A DNA stretch of 64,000 nucleotides from a bacterium (GCA_905221345.1 CAJNCW010000005.1:97125-161124); one strand, 5' to 3'. Counted from the first letter of the stretch, positions 1 through 9,079 are shown. The notes: generated by a model from the sequence alone, not told the origin. Program-made: numbers and translations.

Positions 1-621
1 AGACAAGAGAGATTGTTGCTGGTAAACCTCCTCAATCACCAGATAACTTTCGTAGAGAAGGTTGTCTGCAAGGTTTAACAAGCTTTCTAAGAGCCCTTTA
101 GGTAGCTCAAAAAGCTTTTGACGCATGTAAAGCAAGAGTTCAGCTGTTGCCTGAGCATCTGACAGGGCAGTATGAGCCTGTTCTAGTTCAATGCCCAACT
201 CTTGACAAAGGAGGCCTAGATTGTATTTTTCAAACTGAGGATATAGAACTTGGGCTAGCTCAACAGTGTCCACACGCGGTGTGCGCAACTCATATCCTTC
301 AAAAAAGAGAAATTCTGCAAGAAGGTTGGCATCAAACTGTACATTGTGCGCAACAAAAATACCGTCCTTAACCAATTCAAAAATTTTTCCAGCCACCTGA
401 GAAAACTCTGGTGCCGTAGCCAAACGCTGATCGGTCAGACCTGTTAATTCTTTGATATGAGAATCCAAGGGTTCGTGGGGATTAACATCGGTCGCATACT
501 GATCGATGATGTCACCATTCTCAATCACCACAATACCTACTTGAATAATTTTTGCCTTGCTTCCGGTGCTGGTCGCCTCTAAATCAACGACCACATACCG
601 ATCATTTCTCGCATTCATCAT
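1..621 (-). CDS. dinG: DnaQ-family exonuclease domain of a DinG-type helicase (C-terminus outside window)
   Basis: The reading frame is open from position 621 to the left edge, so only the first ~206 residues are seen. They form a DEDDh 3'-5' exonuclease domain: D and E in VVDLEAT near residue 13, AHNVQFDANLL near residue 92, and HTALSDAQAT near residue 150 supply the acidic and His residues. In streptococci this domain usually opens a bifunctional DnaQ/DinG protein whose XPD-like ATP-dependent helicase follows; that part would lie beyond position 1. A stand-alone exonuclease is the alternative. Two ATG codons (621 and 618) are adjacent at the start and there is no strong Shine-Dalgarno sequence. 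The role would be DNA repair or processing in the cytoplasm. Confidence 0.75.
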   Translation of the reverse strand, partial: MMNARNDRYVVVDLEATSTGSKAKIIQVGIVVIENGDIIDQYATDVNPHEPLDSHIKELTGLTDQRLATAPEFSQVAGKIFELVKDGIFVAHNVQFDANLLAEFLFFEGYELRTPRVDTVELAQVLYPQFEKYNLGLLCQELGIELEQAHTALSDAQATAELLLYMRQKLFELPKGLLESLLNLADNLLYESYLVIEEVYQQQSLLS

Positions 622-817
622 TAAAAATTATATCAAAAAAAGCATGATTTGACACCCCTCAACTTTGATAACAATCTCACTTTCCTTTTGAGTTTGAGTA
701 AAAATCAAGATCTTAAAAGTGAGAATTTCTCGTAAGTTCAGAAGTTGATTGCTGGTTCTGAGGTATCTGAAAAATATATCAACAAAGCTACATCAACATA
801 AAAAGACAACTAAGGTA

Positions 818-1669
818 TTAGCTGCCTTTTTGAGATATTTTTTTCATTGTTTTTGGGAGTAGCTTGCTAATTTCTGTTGGCAAGACAAGATAGTTTTTCT
901 GAGCTAGTTCTTGCGCGATAGCTGAATGAAGGTGAGTCGCTACCACCACTCTCTCATAGAGGCTAGCTTGTTTAAACTGACCTGCAAATCCTGCAATCAT
1001 CCCAGCAAGCGTATCTCCCATTCCACCAGTTGCTTGATAGGGGCCTCCAACCTGTAACTGATAATATTCAGACTGACCAGCTTGCCAGATACGAGTCGCT
1101 GGACCTTTCTCGACAAGAATCGTTCCTTGAGGAAAAGTTGAAAGAGCCCTAGAAGTCGTCTCTGTATTTTGATGGTCAAGAACTATACCAGACAGTCTTT
1201 CCCATTCCTTTTGGTGGGGAGTTAGGATGAGTTGACTAGACGGGAATTGCAAATGAGCTTTTGCTAAGATTCCCAAAGCACCGCCATCTACAATCAAAAT
1301 CTGATCTTCTCTAAGGCTGTCAAAGACCTGTTTTACGAGTTCTTCTCCGAAGGTATCCTCTCGCAAACCCGGACCTAACAAGACAACTTCTGCCTTTTCC
1401 AAGTGCTCTTTTAACAATTGCTGGTCTTGAAGAGAAAAAGCCATGGCCTCAGGTAAATGGCTATGCAGAGCTGGGATATTCTCCTTATCTGTACCAACGG
1501 TCACTAAACCCGCACCACTTTTGACAGCTGCAATGGCTGACATGATGATAGCTCCCCCATAAGGATAGGTCCCTCCCAGCAAGAGCAGGCGACCGTAATC
1601 TCCCTTATGACTGTGACAACAACGTTCAACAATGACTTTTTCTAATAAAGCTTGATCAATCACTTTCAT
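818..1669 (-). CDS. nnrD: ADP/ATP-dependent NAD(P)H-hydrate dehydratase (YjeF C-terminal domain)
   Basis: This 283-aa protein is the ribokinase-like YjeF C-terminal domain, which dehydrates damaged NADHX/NADPHX back to NAD(P)H. Visible hallmarks are GDYGRLLLLGG near residue 23, LGPGLR near 97, the VDGG segment near 125, and GGMGDTLAGMIAGF near 216, which carries the catalytic Asp and anion hole. The N-terminal epimerase domain found in fused versions is absent, so this is the dehydratase-only form common in Firmicutes. The gene starts 14 bp after the stop of the unknown 273-aa gene and may be co-transcribed with it. An imperfect hairpin with T-rich flanks (about 799-833) overlaps the stop codon and may terminate the transcript. 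Confidence 0.88.
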   Translation of the reverse strand: MKVIDQALLEKVIVERCCHSHKGDYGRLLLLGGTYPYGGAIIMSAIAAVKSGAGLVTVGTDKENIPALHSHLPEAMAFSLQDQQLLKEHLEKAEVVLLGPGLREDTFGEELVKQVFDSLREDQILIVDGGALGILAKAHLQFPSSQLILTPHQKEWERLSGIVLDHQNTETTSRALSTFPQGTILVEKGPATRIWQAGQSEYYQLQVGGPYQATGGMGDTLAGMIAGFAGQFKQASLYERVVVATHLHSAIAQELAQKNYLVLPTEISKLLPKTMKKISQKGS

Positions 1670-1683
1670 CGTTTTTTCCTCAA

Positions 1684-2505
1684 CTATCCTTTATCTGATT
1701 GTTTTAAAACAACTTGATAGACTTTCTTAGTCCACTCTTCTAAGTCTTCTTCAGCATAGTCAAGATAATACACCCTATCTTGTATTTTGGTTGGAATAAT
1801 ATTTTCAAATTGGCTCTTATTATGAGTTGGAATAATGCAAATATACAACTCACTTAATAAATTCAGCATATTCTTAATTTTTGCAACATGGTAACCATCA
1901 AAAATATAACCAGGAACTTTAATCAAATCTGTATAGATAAAATGAAAACTTACTCCAGGAATAAACTTGTCTTGTAATTCTTCCTCTGAAGGAGCTCGAC
2001 CTAATAAACGCTCCATCGCCAATCGATAACCAGAACTTGTATTTGACCATTCTAACATGACATAGTCAAAATAATCTTTCGGGTCAGATGCAGCATTTCG
2101 ACTATCCAAAACCAACTCCTCAGCACCTTTCCCAAAAGCTTTTACAGCAGATAAGAGCTGACCTGTTTTAAAAATAGAAATCGCTGCATCTATAGTCGTA
2201 GTATGACTACAGTAGTCTGAAGTCACTAACCTCTTATGTAGATCATAAGTCGAAGCTACTCTTTTATCTGTAGGGGTAAATGGTGGAAGAAAGGGATGCT
2301 GACAGATGTAATCTAAAATCTCTTTTTTCAAACAAGAATCGACACACTCGATACTTGTTTGACGTTTATGAAGTTTTTCGTAAGCTATAAATTTAGCAAT
2401 TTTTTCTAATTCCCACTCTTGAATATTTGGATAATCAATTAGTGCTAAGTAGTATATTCCATCCCATTGTAAACTATATTCTCCATTATAAATTTTTAAA
2501 ATCAT
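1684..2505 (-). CDS. Uncharacterised 273-aa protein with an ADP-ribosyltransferase-like pattern
   Basis: I do not recognise this family firmly. There is no signal peptide or membrane span, so it should be cytoplasmic. Residues ~95-120 read HTTTIDAAISIFKTGQLLSA, an arrangement of His, Thr and a G-x-L turn that recalls the NAD-binding loop of DarT/PARP-like folds. A later segment (FHFIYTDLIKVPGYIFDGYHVAKI, quoted in two halves: residues ~185-195 and ~196-208) is rich in aromatic residues. This assignment is inference only. A promoter with TATAAT at 2522-2527 lies just upstream and a GGGGTGAT ribosome-binding site precedes ATG 2505, so the gene has its own short leader. It sits 14 bp upstream of the NAD(P)HX repair gene. 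Confidence 0.6.
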   Translation of the reverse strand: MILKIYNGEYSLQWDGIYYLALIDYPNIQEWELEKIAKFIAYEKLHKRQTSIECVDSCLKKEILDYICQHPFLPPFTPTDKRVASTYDLHKRLVTSDYCSHTTTIDAAISIFKTGQLLSAVKAFGKGAEELVLDSRNAASDPKDYFDYVMLEWSNTSSGYRLAMERLLGRAPSEEELQDKFIPGVSFHFIYTDLIKVPGYIFDGYHVAKIKNMLNLLSELYICIIPTHNKSQFENIIPTKIQDRVYYLDYAEEDLEEWTKKVYQVVLKQSDKG

Positions 2506-2533
2506 CTAATCACCCCACTCCATTATACTACAA

Positions 2534-2553
2534 AAGGAGGCTCGGACCTCCTT
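2534..2553 (-). terminator. Intrinsic terminator of the HAD phosphatase gene
   Basis: The inverted repeat AAGGAGG/CCTCCTT (2534-2540 and 2547-2553, loop CTCGGA) is followed on the minus strand by TTTTG. It lies directly after the stop of the gene at 2559 and just before the promoter of the next gene. Confidence 0.7.
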
Positions 2554-2558
2554 CTACA

Positions 2559-3332
2559 CTATTTCCCCTTAAATTCCGCAAAGGTCTGTAAGATTTTAGC
2601 TGCTACTGCTGGAGAAGGTTCTCCTTTTAACTCTAACGTGTCGTCTGCATATGGAGTAAGACCAGCAAAATCTCCCATCTGGACTGAATACAGAGATGTT
2701 TTAAACAGTTCAATATCGTTTTGGTCATTTCCAAAGACGATGAAGTTCTCCCCACATAACTTTTCAACAGTTGTCGCCTTATGAGTATCCAAGGGGTTGA
2801 CATAAAGGCACTTTTCATGTGCATGATAGGACAGATGAGCCTGCCCCAGTCTTTCTAACTGACCAAGCAGGTCATCAAGCAAATCCTCATGGTCCCCCAT
2901 ATAAACGACTACCTTAATCGGAGTACCCAAGTCCTCGAGTTTCTGATGACGAGCCACCTTTAGGGGGTCCACACTGGAGAAAAATGGAATCTTCTCCACA
3001 ATCTGACCACTATAGTCAAAGCAATCATCTGCAAAAAAAGGAAGATTATAGGTCTGGCAATAATCCACTAGCGCCTGATAAACTCTAGCATCGAGATTCC
3101 TTTCAAAGATAGTCTGCCCCAGATGGTAGGCTACGCCACCATTCAAACCAATAACCAAGCGCTGACTGAGTTCAGGACCTAATAAACCCAAGCAGTCCCG
3201 ATAAGAGCGAGCTGAAGCAAATACAAGCTCATGCCCATAATCTTCAGCCTTTAAAAGAACCTGCTTAATCTCCTCATCTATGGTCATGTAGTCAAAAGAT
3301 AGCGTTCCATCCAGGTCAAATACGAATTTCAT
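2559..3332 (-). CDS. HAD-superfamily Cof-type phosphatase
   Basis: This 257-aa cytoplasmic hydrolase has the HAD motif I FDLDGT at residues 5-10 with the nucleophile and acid Asp residues. Motif II is FASAR near residue 38, the motif III Lys lies in the cap/core junction, and motif IV is FGNDQNDIELF near residue 200. The long insertion between motifs II and III is the C2 cap of Cof/type IIB proteins, which dephosphorylate sugar phosphates, FMN-like or other small phosphoesters. The substrate cannot be told from sequence. The gene starts 4 bp after folD's stop, so it is in an operon with folD. It is followed by a terminator. Confidence 0.85.
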   Translation of the reverse strand: MKFVFDLDGTLSFDYMTIDEEIKQVLLKAEDYGHELVFASARSYRDCLGLLGPELSQRLVIGLNGGVAYHLGQTIFERNLDARVYQALVDYCQTYNLPFFADDCFDYSGQIVEKIPFFSSVDPLKVARHQKLEDLGTPIKVVVYMGDHEDLLDDLLGQLERLGQAHLSYHAHEKCLYVNPLDTHKATTVEKLCGENFIVFGNDQNDIELFKTSLYSVQMGDFAGLTPYADDTLELKGEPSPAVAAKILQTFAEFKGK

Positions 3333-3336
3333 CTTC

Positions 3337-4194
3337 CTAGTCCTTGTTCAGTGTACGAAGCGCTGCCTGATAGGTTTGCTCCATTAGCATAGTAATGGTC
3401 ATCGGACCAACTCCACCAGGTACAGGTGTGATGTGACTAGCAAGTGGTGCAACAGCATCATAGTCAACATCTCCACAAAGCTTGCCATTTTCATCTCTGT
3501 TCATCCCTACATCAATGACAACTGCTCCTGGTTTCACAAATTCAGGAGTCACAAACTTAGCACGACCGATTGCGACCACCAGAATATCTGCCTTAGCAGC
3601 CACCTGAGCAAGATGATGAGTGCGTGAGTGAGTCAAGGTCACTGTTGCATTCTTAGCCAAAAGAAGCTGGGCCATTGGCTTTCCAACAATATTTGAACGA
3701 CCGATAACAACTGCATTTTTACCTTCCAACTCAATACCATACTCATGGAACATCTCCATAATTCCTGCAGGTGTCGAAGGAATCATAACTGGATGACCAG
3801 ACCAGAGGCGACCCATGTTTAGGGGATGGAAACCATCCACATCCTTTTCGGGGTCAATGGCGAATAAAACTGCCTCTTCATCAATATGTTTTGGTAAAGG
3901 TAACTGGACCAGAATCCCATGCCAAGCTGGATCTTGATTGTATTTGGCAATCAAGTCCAACAATTCCGCTTGGGTAATGGTCTCTGGAACTCGCACAACT
4001 TCACTACGGAAGCCAGCAGCAAGAGCTGACCGTTCCTTGTTGCGAACGTAGACTTGACTGGCAGGATTGTCCCCAACCAAAATCACCACCAAGCCTGGAA
4101 CTAGACCTGTTTCTTCTTTTAGTTTGGCCGTCTTTTCAGCCAACTGTCCTTGTAACTTAGCTGCAAGAGCCTTCCCATCAATAATCTGTGCCAT
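3337..4194 (-). CDS. folD: Bifunctional methylenetetrahydrofolate dehydrogenase / methenyltetrahydrofolate cyclohydrolase
   Basis: FolD interconverts 5,10-methylene-THF, 5,10-methenyl-THF and 10-formyl-THF for purine, fMet and methionine synthesis. The 285-aa protein shows the substrate-site Tyr and Lys in [10 protein letters not shown] near residue 50, QLPLPKHI near 95, [10 protein letters not shown] near 118, the Rossmann loop [14 protein letters not shown] near 160, and [11 protein letters not shown] near 258. I start it at ATG 4194 ([12 protein letters not shown]) because a GAGAAG ribosome-binding site precedes it and homologues begin there. An upstream TTG at 4215 is in frame but has no such site. 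A TATAAT at 4225-4230 with a poor -35 and an upstream MET box suggests activator-dependent transcription. Confidence 0.95.
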   Translation of the reverse strand: MAQIIDGKALAAKLQGQLAEKTAKLKEETGLVPGLVVILVGDNPASQVYVRNKERSALAAGFRSEVVRVPETITQAELLDLIAKYNQDPAWHGILVQLPLPKHIDEEAVLFAIDPEKDVDGFHPLNMGRLWSGHPVMIPSTPAGIMEMFHEYGIELEGKNAVVIGRSNIVGKPMAQLLLAKNATVTLTHSRTHHLAQVAAKADILVVAIGRAKFVTPEFVKPGAVVIDVGMNRDENGKLCGDVDYDAVAPLASHITPVPGGVGPMTITMLMEQTYQAALRTLNKD

Positions 4195-4274
4195 ATTTCT
4201 TCTCTTTTCTATCAAATATCTTCTATTATATCAAAAAATACCTTGGCATTCTAACACTTCTTGACTAATAGACC

Positions 4275-4293
4275 TTATAGTTTGAAACTATAA
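4275..4293. promoter_or_regulatory. MET box (MtaR/MetR-type operator) upstream of folD
   Basis: TTATAGTTTGAAACTATAA is a perfect 19-bp palindrome. It matches the TATAGTTTnAAACTATA MET box described for streptococcal LysR-type methionine regulators (MtaR/MetR). Its centre is about 66 bp upstream of the start point predicted from the -10 at 4225-4230, the classic LysR activation distance. The same box precedes metC at 61419-61435. Confidence 0.75.
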
Positions 4294-4295
4294 GA

Positions 4296-4316
4296 AAAAG
4301 CTCTTATCGAGCTTTT
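4296..4316 (-). terminator. Terminator after the TfoX-like gene
   Basis: AAAAGCTC/GAGCTTTT (4296-4303 and 4309-4316) forms a short stem with loop GATAA on the minus strand. A T-run follows. It lies 27 bp past the stop of the gene at 4343 and beside the folD MET box. Confidence 0.6.
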
Positions 4317-4342
4317 ATGCCTATTTATCTTAGGCAAGTCTA

Positions 4343-4663
4343 TCATGCTTTCTTTTTGACCTTGGGAGCAGGCAAAACTTCGTACATATCCTTGATTAGT
4401 CTCGCTAGAAATAACTTGTCTTCAAGGTCTTCTAGTAAAATCATCTCCTTGGCTCCTTCATAAGGACGTTCAAGCCTAGTCTGGCCCAGTTGATCCATGA
4501 CTACCTTCACAAGCTTAAGTAACAGACGATTATCATAGATTCCCCCAATAATCTTCCCACGATAATAAAGGATATACTCTCCCATCATTGGACGATAACT
4601 CATCTCCTCTAACTCCTATAGCTGATCGAGAATAAAGGCTAAATATTCTTTACTTGAAGCCAT
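4343..4663 (-). pseudogene. TfoX N-terminal-like protein interrupted by an in-frame TAG codon
   Basis: From ATG 4663, which has GGAG nine bases upstream, the frame reads MASSKEYLAFILDQL, then a TAG stop at 4616-4618. It continues in the same frame as ELEE-MSYRPMMGEYILYYRG to the end at 4343. The combined 106 residues are the usual length and order of a TfoX N-terminal domain (YRPMMGEY...YRGKIIGG), so a single base change to amber has split the gene. Translation could restart at ATG 4603, where an AGGAG lies about nine bases upstream, giving an 86-aa product that lacks the first helix. The gene follows the ABC ATPase gene by 33 bp and is probably its operon partner. A sequencing error cannot be excluded. 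Confidence 0.8.
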
Positions 4664-4696
4664 GATTTCTACTCCATTTCTTCTAAAAATGAGGTC

Positions 4697-5431
4697 TTAC
4701 AAAACCTTACTCAAAAATTCCTTGGTCCGTTGTTCTTGGGTCTGGCCAAAAATTTCCTCCGGCCTTCCATCTTCGACAACAACTCCATCCGCCATAAAGA
4801 TGACACGGTCTGCTACCTCACGCGCAAAGCCCATTTCATGCGTCACAATCACCATGGTCATCCCCGACTTGGCAAGGTCTTGCATAACAGCTAGAACTTC
4901 TCCAACCATCTCAGGATCTAGAGCTGAAGTCGGCTCATCAAAGAGCAAAACGTCTGGCTCCATTGCCAGTCCACGTGCGATAGCAATCCGTTGTTGCTGC
5001 CCACCTGACAAACTCTGAGGATAGGCCGTCGCCTTATCTGGCAAGCCAACTTTTTCTAGCAGTTCCTGAGCTCTTTTCTCTGCAACTTCCTTGCTCTCAC
5101 CTTTGGTTTTAATTGGTGACAAGGTGATGTTTTCCATCACCGTCATATTTGGAAAAAGGTTGAATTGTTGGAATACCATGCCCATCTTTTCACGCATAGC
5201 AAAAAGATCATTCTTCTTATCCGTAATATCAACACCTTCAAAGATAACCTTTCCCTTACCTGCTTCCTCGAGAAGATTCATCGAACGAAGGAGGGTTGAT
5301 TTTCCGCTACCTGACGGACCGATAATTACCACAACTTCTCCTCGTTTAATCTCAAGGTCAATCCCTTTCAAGACCTCATTCTTCCCAAAAGACTTATGCA
5401 AGCCTTCGATTTTTATCAAGGTTTCTGTCAT
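4697..5431 (-). CDS. Polar amino-acid ABC transporter ATP-binding protein
   Basis: This 244-aa ABC ATPase is of the GlnQ/ArtP class. It has Walker [10 protein letters not shown] near residue 38, Q-loop FQQFNLFP near 88, signature LSGGQQQR near 141, Walker [13 protein letters not shown] near 161 and the H-loop VTHEMGFA near 197. It energises amino-acid transport on the cytoplasmic face together with the permease encoded just upstream, whose stop overlaps its start by one base. No substrate-binding protein gene is adjacent, so that partner must be elsewhere. The substrate is not evident from sequence. Confidence 0.9.
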   Translation of the reverse strand: MTETLIKIEGLHKSFGKNEVLKGIDLEIKRGEVVVIIGPSGSGKSTLLRSMNLLEEAGKGKVIFEGVDITDKKNDLFAMREKMGMVFQQFNLFPNMTVMENITLSPIKTKGESKEVAEKRAQELLEKVGLPDKATAYPQSLSGGQQQRIAIARGLAMEPDVLLFDEPTSALDPEMVGEVLAVMQDLAKSGMTMVIVTHEMGFAREVADRVIFMADGVVVEDGRPEEIFGQTQEQRTKEFLSKVL

Positions 5432-6114
5432 TATTTTTTGTCTCCTTGTCCAATGTAATTTTCAAATGCCTTCAAAGCCACTGTCAAAACAGAAGTCATA
5501 ATCAAGTAATAAAAGGCTGCAAATAAAAGGGGAGTCAACGGTAAATAAGTTGTTGTTGCTACTGTCGTTGCCCCATTCCACAGCTCCATGACACCGATCG
5601 CTGATAAAAGCGAACTATCCTTGATAATGGTGATAAATTCATTTCCCAGTGCCGGCAAAATATTCTTGACAGCCTGTGGCAAAATGACATACCGCATGGC
5701 ATTTCTCGGACGAATACCGAGCGAGTAAGCTGCCTCCAACTGCCCTTTAGGAACTGCATTGATCCCTGCACGAACGGTTTCAGACACATAAGCACCACTG
5801 TTCATCGAGATAATCAGAATACCTGGAATCAGACGAGAAAGATCCACTCCTAAAATTCCTACTTGAATAGTTGGAGCATCGATGTGCATGAGGGCAAATG
5901 CAATCATAATCTGGACCATCATCGGAGTACCTCGGAAAATCCAAACATAGATATTTGCAAACCAAACGAGCGGCTTAAAGCGTGAACGTTGAGCAAAGGC
6001 CAGTAGCACTCCTAAAATAGTTCCAAAAAAGACGACCAGAATCGAAATCAATACAGTGATAACAGCACCGTAATTAAAATAAGGTAAATACTTTGGTAAA
6101 AAGGAAAAATTCAT
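5431..6114 (-). CDS. Amino-acid ABC transporter permease (HisM/GlnP type)
   Basis: A 227-aa inner-membrane permease with about five hydrophobic segments. The EAA-like cytoplasmic loop near residues 120-150 ([20 protein letters not shown]) couples to the ATPase. The N-terminal half has the usual GTILGVLLA and [12 protein letters not shown] signatures of polar amino-acid permeases. There is no fused solute-binding domain. It is the first gene of a permease-ATPase-tfoX-like operon and is transcribed from a promoter containing a 7-bp inverted repeat (see 6136-6176). Confidence 0.9.
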   Translation of the reverse strand: MNFSFLPKYLPYFNYGAVITVLISILVVFFGTILGVLLAFAQRSRFKPLVWFANIYVWIFRGTPMMVQIMIAFALMHIDAPTIQVGILGVDLSRLIPGILIISMNSGAYVSETVRAGINAVPKGQLEAAYSLGIRPRNAMRYVILPQAVKNILPALGNEFITIIKDSSLLSAIGVMELWNGATTVATTTYLPLTPLLFAAFYYLIMTSVLTVALKAFENYIGQGDKK

Positions 6115-6135
6115 ATAAACTCAACTTTCTAAATA

Positions 6136-6176
6136 TCAGATTGTATGATTATAACATAATCTGAATTAAAATACAA
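6136..6176 (-). promoter_or_regulatory. Promoter with inverted-repeat operator for the amino-acid ABC operon
   Basis: On the minus strand TTGTAT (6171-6176) and TATAAT (6148-6153) are separated by 17 bp. TCAGATT and AATCTGA (6136-6142 and 6158-6164) form an inverted repeat with a 15-bp spacer that brackets the -10. That suggests a repressor site; which regulator binds is unknown. It does not match the CodY or MET-box consensus. Confidence 0.5.
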
Positions 6177-6304
6177 ACCTTATTTCCTCTTTCCAACAAA
6201 TATTTTTAAGGAAATGATAAATAGCAATAAATCTTAGTTTTTTCTAGTCAACTTCCCGTGGTTTATGGTAAAATAGTAACGATAAGAAATGGAGGAGAAT
6301 CATA

Positions 6305-6535
6305 ATGGAATCACATTTGGTTAGAATCATCAACCGCTTAGAAGCTATGACAAAAGATGGCGGAAATCTAAAACGTAATTTTGAACGTGAAGGTGTTGTT
6401 GTCGCAGAAGTTGCCTACAGCCATGACGAAGAAAACGGATCACTCTTCACCCTTCGTGATGTTGAAGCGCGTGAAACCTATACCTTTGATAGCATTGATT
6501 TGATTGCAATGGAGATCTACGAACTCCTTTACTAA
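6305..6535 (+). CDS. YkuJ/DUF1797-family small protein
   Basis: This 76-aa acidic cytoplasmic protein begins MESHLVRIINRLEAM and ends in a helix-rich DSIDLIAMEIYELLY. It resembles the small YkuJ-like (DUF1797) proteins conserved in Firmicutes, whose function is not established. A strong GGAGGAG ribosome-binding site lies eight bases before ATG 6305, and TAAAAT near 6268 may be the -10. It stands alone between the divergent ABC operon and clpE and is followed by its own hairpins. Confidence 0.8.
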   Translation: MESHLVRIINRLEAMTKDGGNLKRNFEREGVVVAEVAYSHDEENGSLFTLRDVEARETYTFDSIDLIAMEIYELLY

Positions 6536-6571
6536 TATAAAAACAACGGGCAGTACCCCGCCCGATGAATG

Positions 6572-6605
6572 AAAATCCTTTTTGTCCCCGCAAATGGGAT
6601 TTTTT
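6572..6605 (+). terminator. Terminator after the YkuJ-like gene
   Basis: AAAATCC (6572-6578) pairs with GGATTTT (6597-6603) and a T-run follows. A compact GC hairpin, CGGGC/GCCCG (6548-6564), lies just before it. Confidence 0.6.
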
Positions 6606-6716
6606 CTTACCTTCAATATTGCTTGATTCTCCATGAATCCTTTTTTTAAAAACGACCATTTCCCAATCTTTTTACTTGCTTTACACCTTAATCATGCTAT
6701 AATGAGAGTATAAAAC

Positions 6717-6733
6717 TTTGACTATTTTTGACC
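6717..6733 (+). promoter_or_regulatory. CtsR operator of clpE
   Basis: TTTGACTATTTTTGACC is the reverse complement of the CtsR heptad repeat (GGTCAAA-AAT-AGTCAAA) with no mismatch to the consensus. It lies just downstream of a TATAAT at 6698-6703, whose likely -35 is TTGCTT at 6676-6681, and 42 bp before ATG 6775. Repressor bound here would block clpE until heat or other protein stress. Confidence 0.88.
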
Positions 6734-6774
6734 TTTTTCTTAGGACAAGGATAAGAATGAAATGAGGTAGATGT

Positions 6775-9033
6775 ATGCTCTGTCAAAACTGTAAAATAAA
6801 CGACTCAACAATTCATCTGTATACCAATATCAATGGACAACAAAAGCAAATTGATCTCTGTCAAAATTGCTATAAAATTATCAAAACAGATCCAAATAAT
6901 ACTCTCTTTAAAGGAATGACTGACTTAAACAATCGTGACTTTGATCCTTTCGGAGACTTTTTCAATGATTTGAATAATTTCAGACCTTCTTCTAATAACA
7001 TCCCTCCCACTCAATCGGGTGATGGTCACGGTGGAAATGGGGGCTATGGACCTCAAAACCGCGGTCCACTTCAAACACCTCCTAGCCAAGAAAGAGGGCT
7101 CCTAGAGGAATATGGTATCAACATTACTGAGATTGCTCGTCGGGGAGATATTGACCCTGTTATCGGTCGAGATGAGGAGATTATCCGTGTTATCGAAATC
7201 CTCAACCGTCGAACCAAGAACAATCCTGTCCTTATCGGAGAACCAGGTGTTGGTAAAACTGCCGTTGTCGAAGGGCTAGCTCAAAAAATCGTCGATGGTG
7301 ATGTTCCCCACAAACTACAAGGCAAGCAGGTCATCCGTTTGGATGTGGTCAGTCTAGTCCAAGGAACAGGGATTCGGGGCCAATTTGAAGAACGCATGCA
7401 AAAGCTCATGGAAGAAATTCGCAAACGCGAGGACATCATCCTCTTTATCGATGAAATCCATGAAATTGTTGGCGCAGGATCAGCAGGCGATGGCAATATG
7501 GATGCAGGAAATATCCTCAAACCAGCCCTTGCCCGTGGTGAACTGCAAATGGTCGGTGCCACTACTCTCAATGAATACCGTATCATTGAAAAAGATGCTG
7601 CCCTAGAGCGCCGTATGCAGCCTGTCAAGGTAGACGAACCAACTGTCGAAGAAACCATTATCATCCTCAAAGGGATTCAAAAGAAATATGAGGACTACCA
7701 CCACGTCAAGTACACAGACGCGGCCATTGAAGCAGCTGCAAATCTTTCCAACCGCTATATCCAAGACCGTTTCTTACCAGACAAGGCTATTGACCTTTTA
7801 GACGAAGCCGGTTCTAAGATGAATCTGACGCTGAACTTTGTTGATCCTAAAGTGATTGATCAGCGCTTGATTGAGGCTGAAAATCTCAAATCTCAAGCTA
7901 CACGAGAGGAAGACTTTGAAAAGGCTGCTTATTTCCGCGATCAGATTGCCAAGTACAAGGAAATGCAGAAAAACAAGGTGACCGATCAAGATACTCCAAT
8001 CATCAGCGAGAAAACAATCGAACATATCATTGAGCAGAAAACCAATATTCCTGTTGGAGAACTCAAAGAAAAAGAACAGTCTCAGCTCATCCATCTTGCT
8101 GATGACCTCAAAGCTCATGTCATTGGTCAAGATGAAGCTGTTGATAAGATTGCCAAAGCCATTCGTCGAAATCGTGTTGGACTTGGAACTCCTAACCGCC
8201 CAATCGGAAGCTTCCTCTTTGTCGGACCAACTGGTGTCGGTAAGACAGAACTCTCTAAACAACTAGCCATTGAGCTCTTTGGCTCTGCTGACAGCATGAT
8301 TCGCTTTGATATGAGTGAATACATGGAAAAACACAGTGTGGCTAAATTAGTCGGTGCCCCTCCAGGTTATGTTGGTTATGATGAAGCTGGGCAACTGACT
8401 GAAAAGGTTCGTCGCAATCCATATTCTCTCATCCTTCTCGATGAAGTTGAAAAAGCCCATCCAGATGTGATGCACATGTTCCTCCAAGTCTTGGACGATG
8501 GTCGTTTGACAGACGGGCAAGGGCGCACAGTTAGCTTCAAGGATGCCATCATTATCATGACCTCAAATGCGGGTACTGGTAAGGCTGAAGCCAGCGTTGG
8601 TTTTGGAGCTGCTCGTGAAGGTCGAACCAACTCTGTTCTCGGTGAACTCGGCAACTTCTTTAGCCCAGAGTTTATGAACCGTTTTGACGGCATCATCGAA
8701 TTTAAACCTCTCAGCAAGGACAACCTTCTCCAAATCGTCGAACTCATGCTAGCAGATGTCAACAAACGCCTCTCTAGTAACAATATCCACCTCGATGTGA
8801 CAGACAAGGTCAAAGAAAAGTTGGTTGACTTGGGATATGATCCAAAAATGGGGGCGCGCCCGCTCCGCCGTACCATTCAAGACCATATCGAGGATGCCAT
8901 CACAGACTACTACCTTGAAAATCCAATTGAAAAAGCCCTCAAGGCAGTCATGACAAGCAATGGCAATATTCAAATCAAATCTGCTAAAAAAACCGAGAAA
9001 ATAGAAGAGATTGCTTCTGAAAAAGAAGATTAG
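6775..9033 (+). CDS. clpE: ATP-dependent Clp protease ATP-binding subunit ClpE
   Basis: This 752-aa AAA+ unfoldase is a stress-induced partner of ClpP. The N-terminal zinc finger (Cys 3, 6, 29 and 32) is the feature that separates ClpE from ClpC. The first AAA domain has Walker A GEPGVGKT near residue 155. A UVR-like coiled segment ([20 protein letters not shown]) lies near residues 380-400. The second AAA domain has GPTGVGKTE near 484, followed by the ClpB D2-small region. Transcription is CtsR controlled, as for clpP at 37608. A GAGG ribosome-binding site precedes ATG 6775. A strong terminator follows. Confidence 0.96.
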   Translation: MLCQNCKINDSTIHLYTNINGQQKQIDLCQNCYKIIKTDPNNTLFKGMTDLNNRDFDPFGDFFNDLNNFRPSSNNIPPTQSGDGHGGNGGYGPQNRGPLQTPPSQERGLLEEYGINITEIARRGDIDPVIGRDEEIIRVIEILNRRTKNNPVLIGEPGVGKTAVVEGLAQKIVDGDVPHKLQGKQVIRLDVVSLVQGTGIRGQFEERMQKLMEEIRKREDIILFIDEIHEIVGAGSAGDGNMDAGNILKPALARGELQMVGATTLNEYRIIEKDAALERRMQPVKVDEPTVEETIIILKGIQKKYEDYHHVKYTDAAIEAAANLSNRYIQDRFLPDKAIDLLDEAGSKMNLTLNFVDPKVIDQRLIEAENLKSQATREEDFEKAAYFRDQIAKYKEMQKNKVTDQDTPIISEKTIEHIIEQKTNIPVGELKEKEQSQLIHLADDLKAHVIGQDEAVDKIAKAIRRNRVGLGTPNRPIGSFLFVGPTGVGKTELSKQLAIELFGSADSMIRFDMSEYMEKHSVAKLVGAPPGYVGYDEAGQLTEKVRRNPYSLILLDEVEKAHPDVMHMFLQVLDDGRLTDGQGRTVSFKDAIIIMTSNAGTGKAEASVGFGAAREGRTNSVLGELGNFFSPEFMNRFDGIIEFKPLSKDNLLQIVELMLADVNKRLSSNNIHLDVTDKVKEKLVDLGYDPKMGARPLRRTIQDHIEDAITDYYLENPIEKALKAVMTSNGNIQIKSAKKTEKIEEIASEKED

Positions 9034-9045
9034 ATACTATAGAAT

Positions 9046-9079
9046 GGAGTAGAAAACGAAAGATTTTCTACTCCTTTTT
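9046..9079 (+). terminator. clpE terminator
   Basis: An 11-bp perfect stem, GGAGTAGAAAA/TTTTCTACTCC (9046-9056 and 9064-9074), is followed by TTTTT. Confidence 0.9.

Noticed and set aside
147..371. 74-codon plus-strand frame within dinG
   Set aside because: It is antisense to the exonuclease domain and has no start signals.
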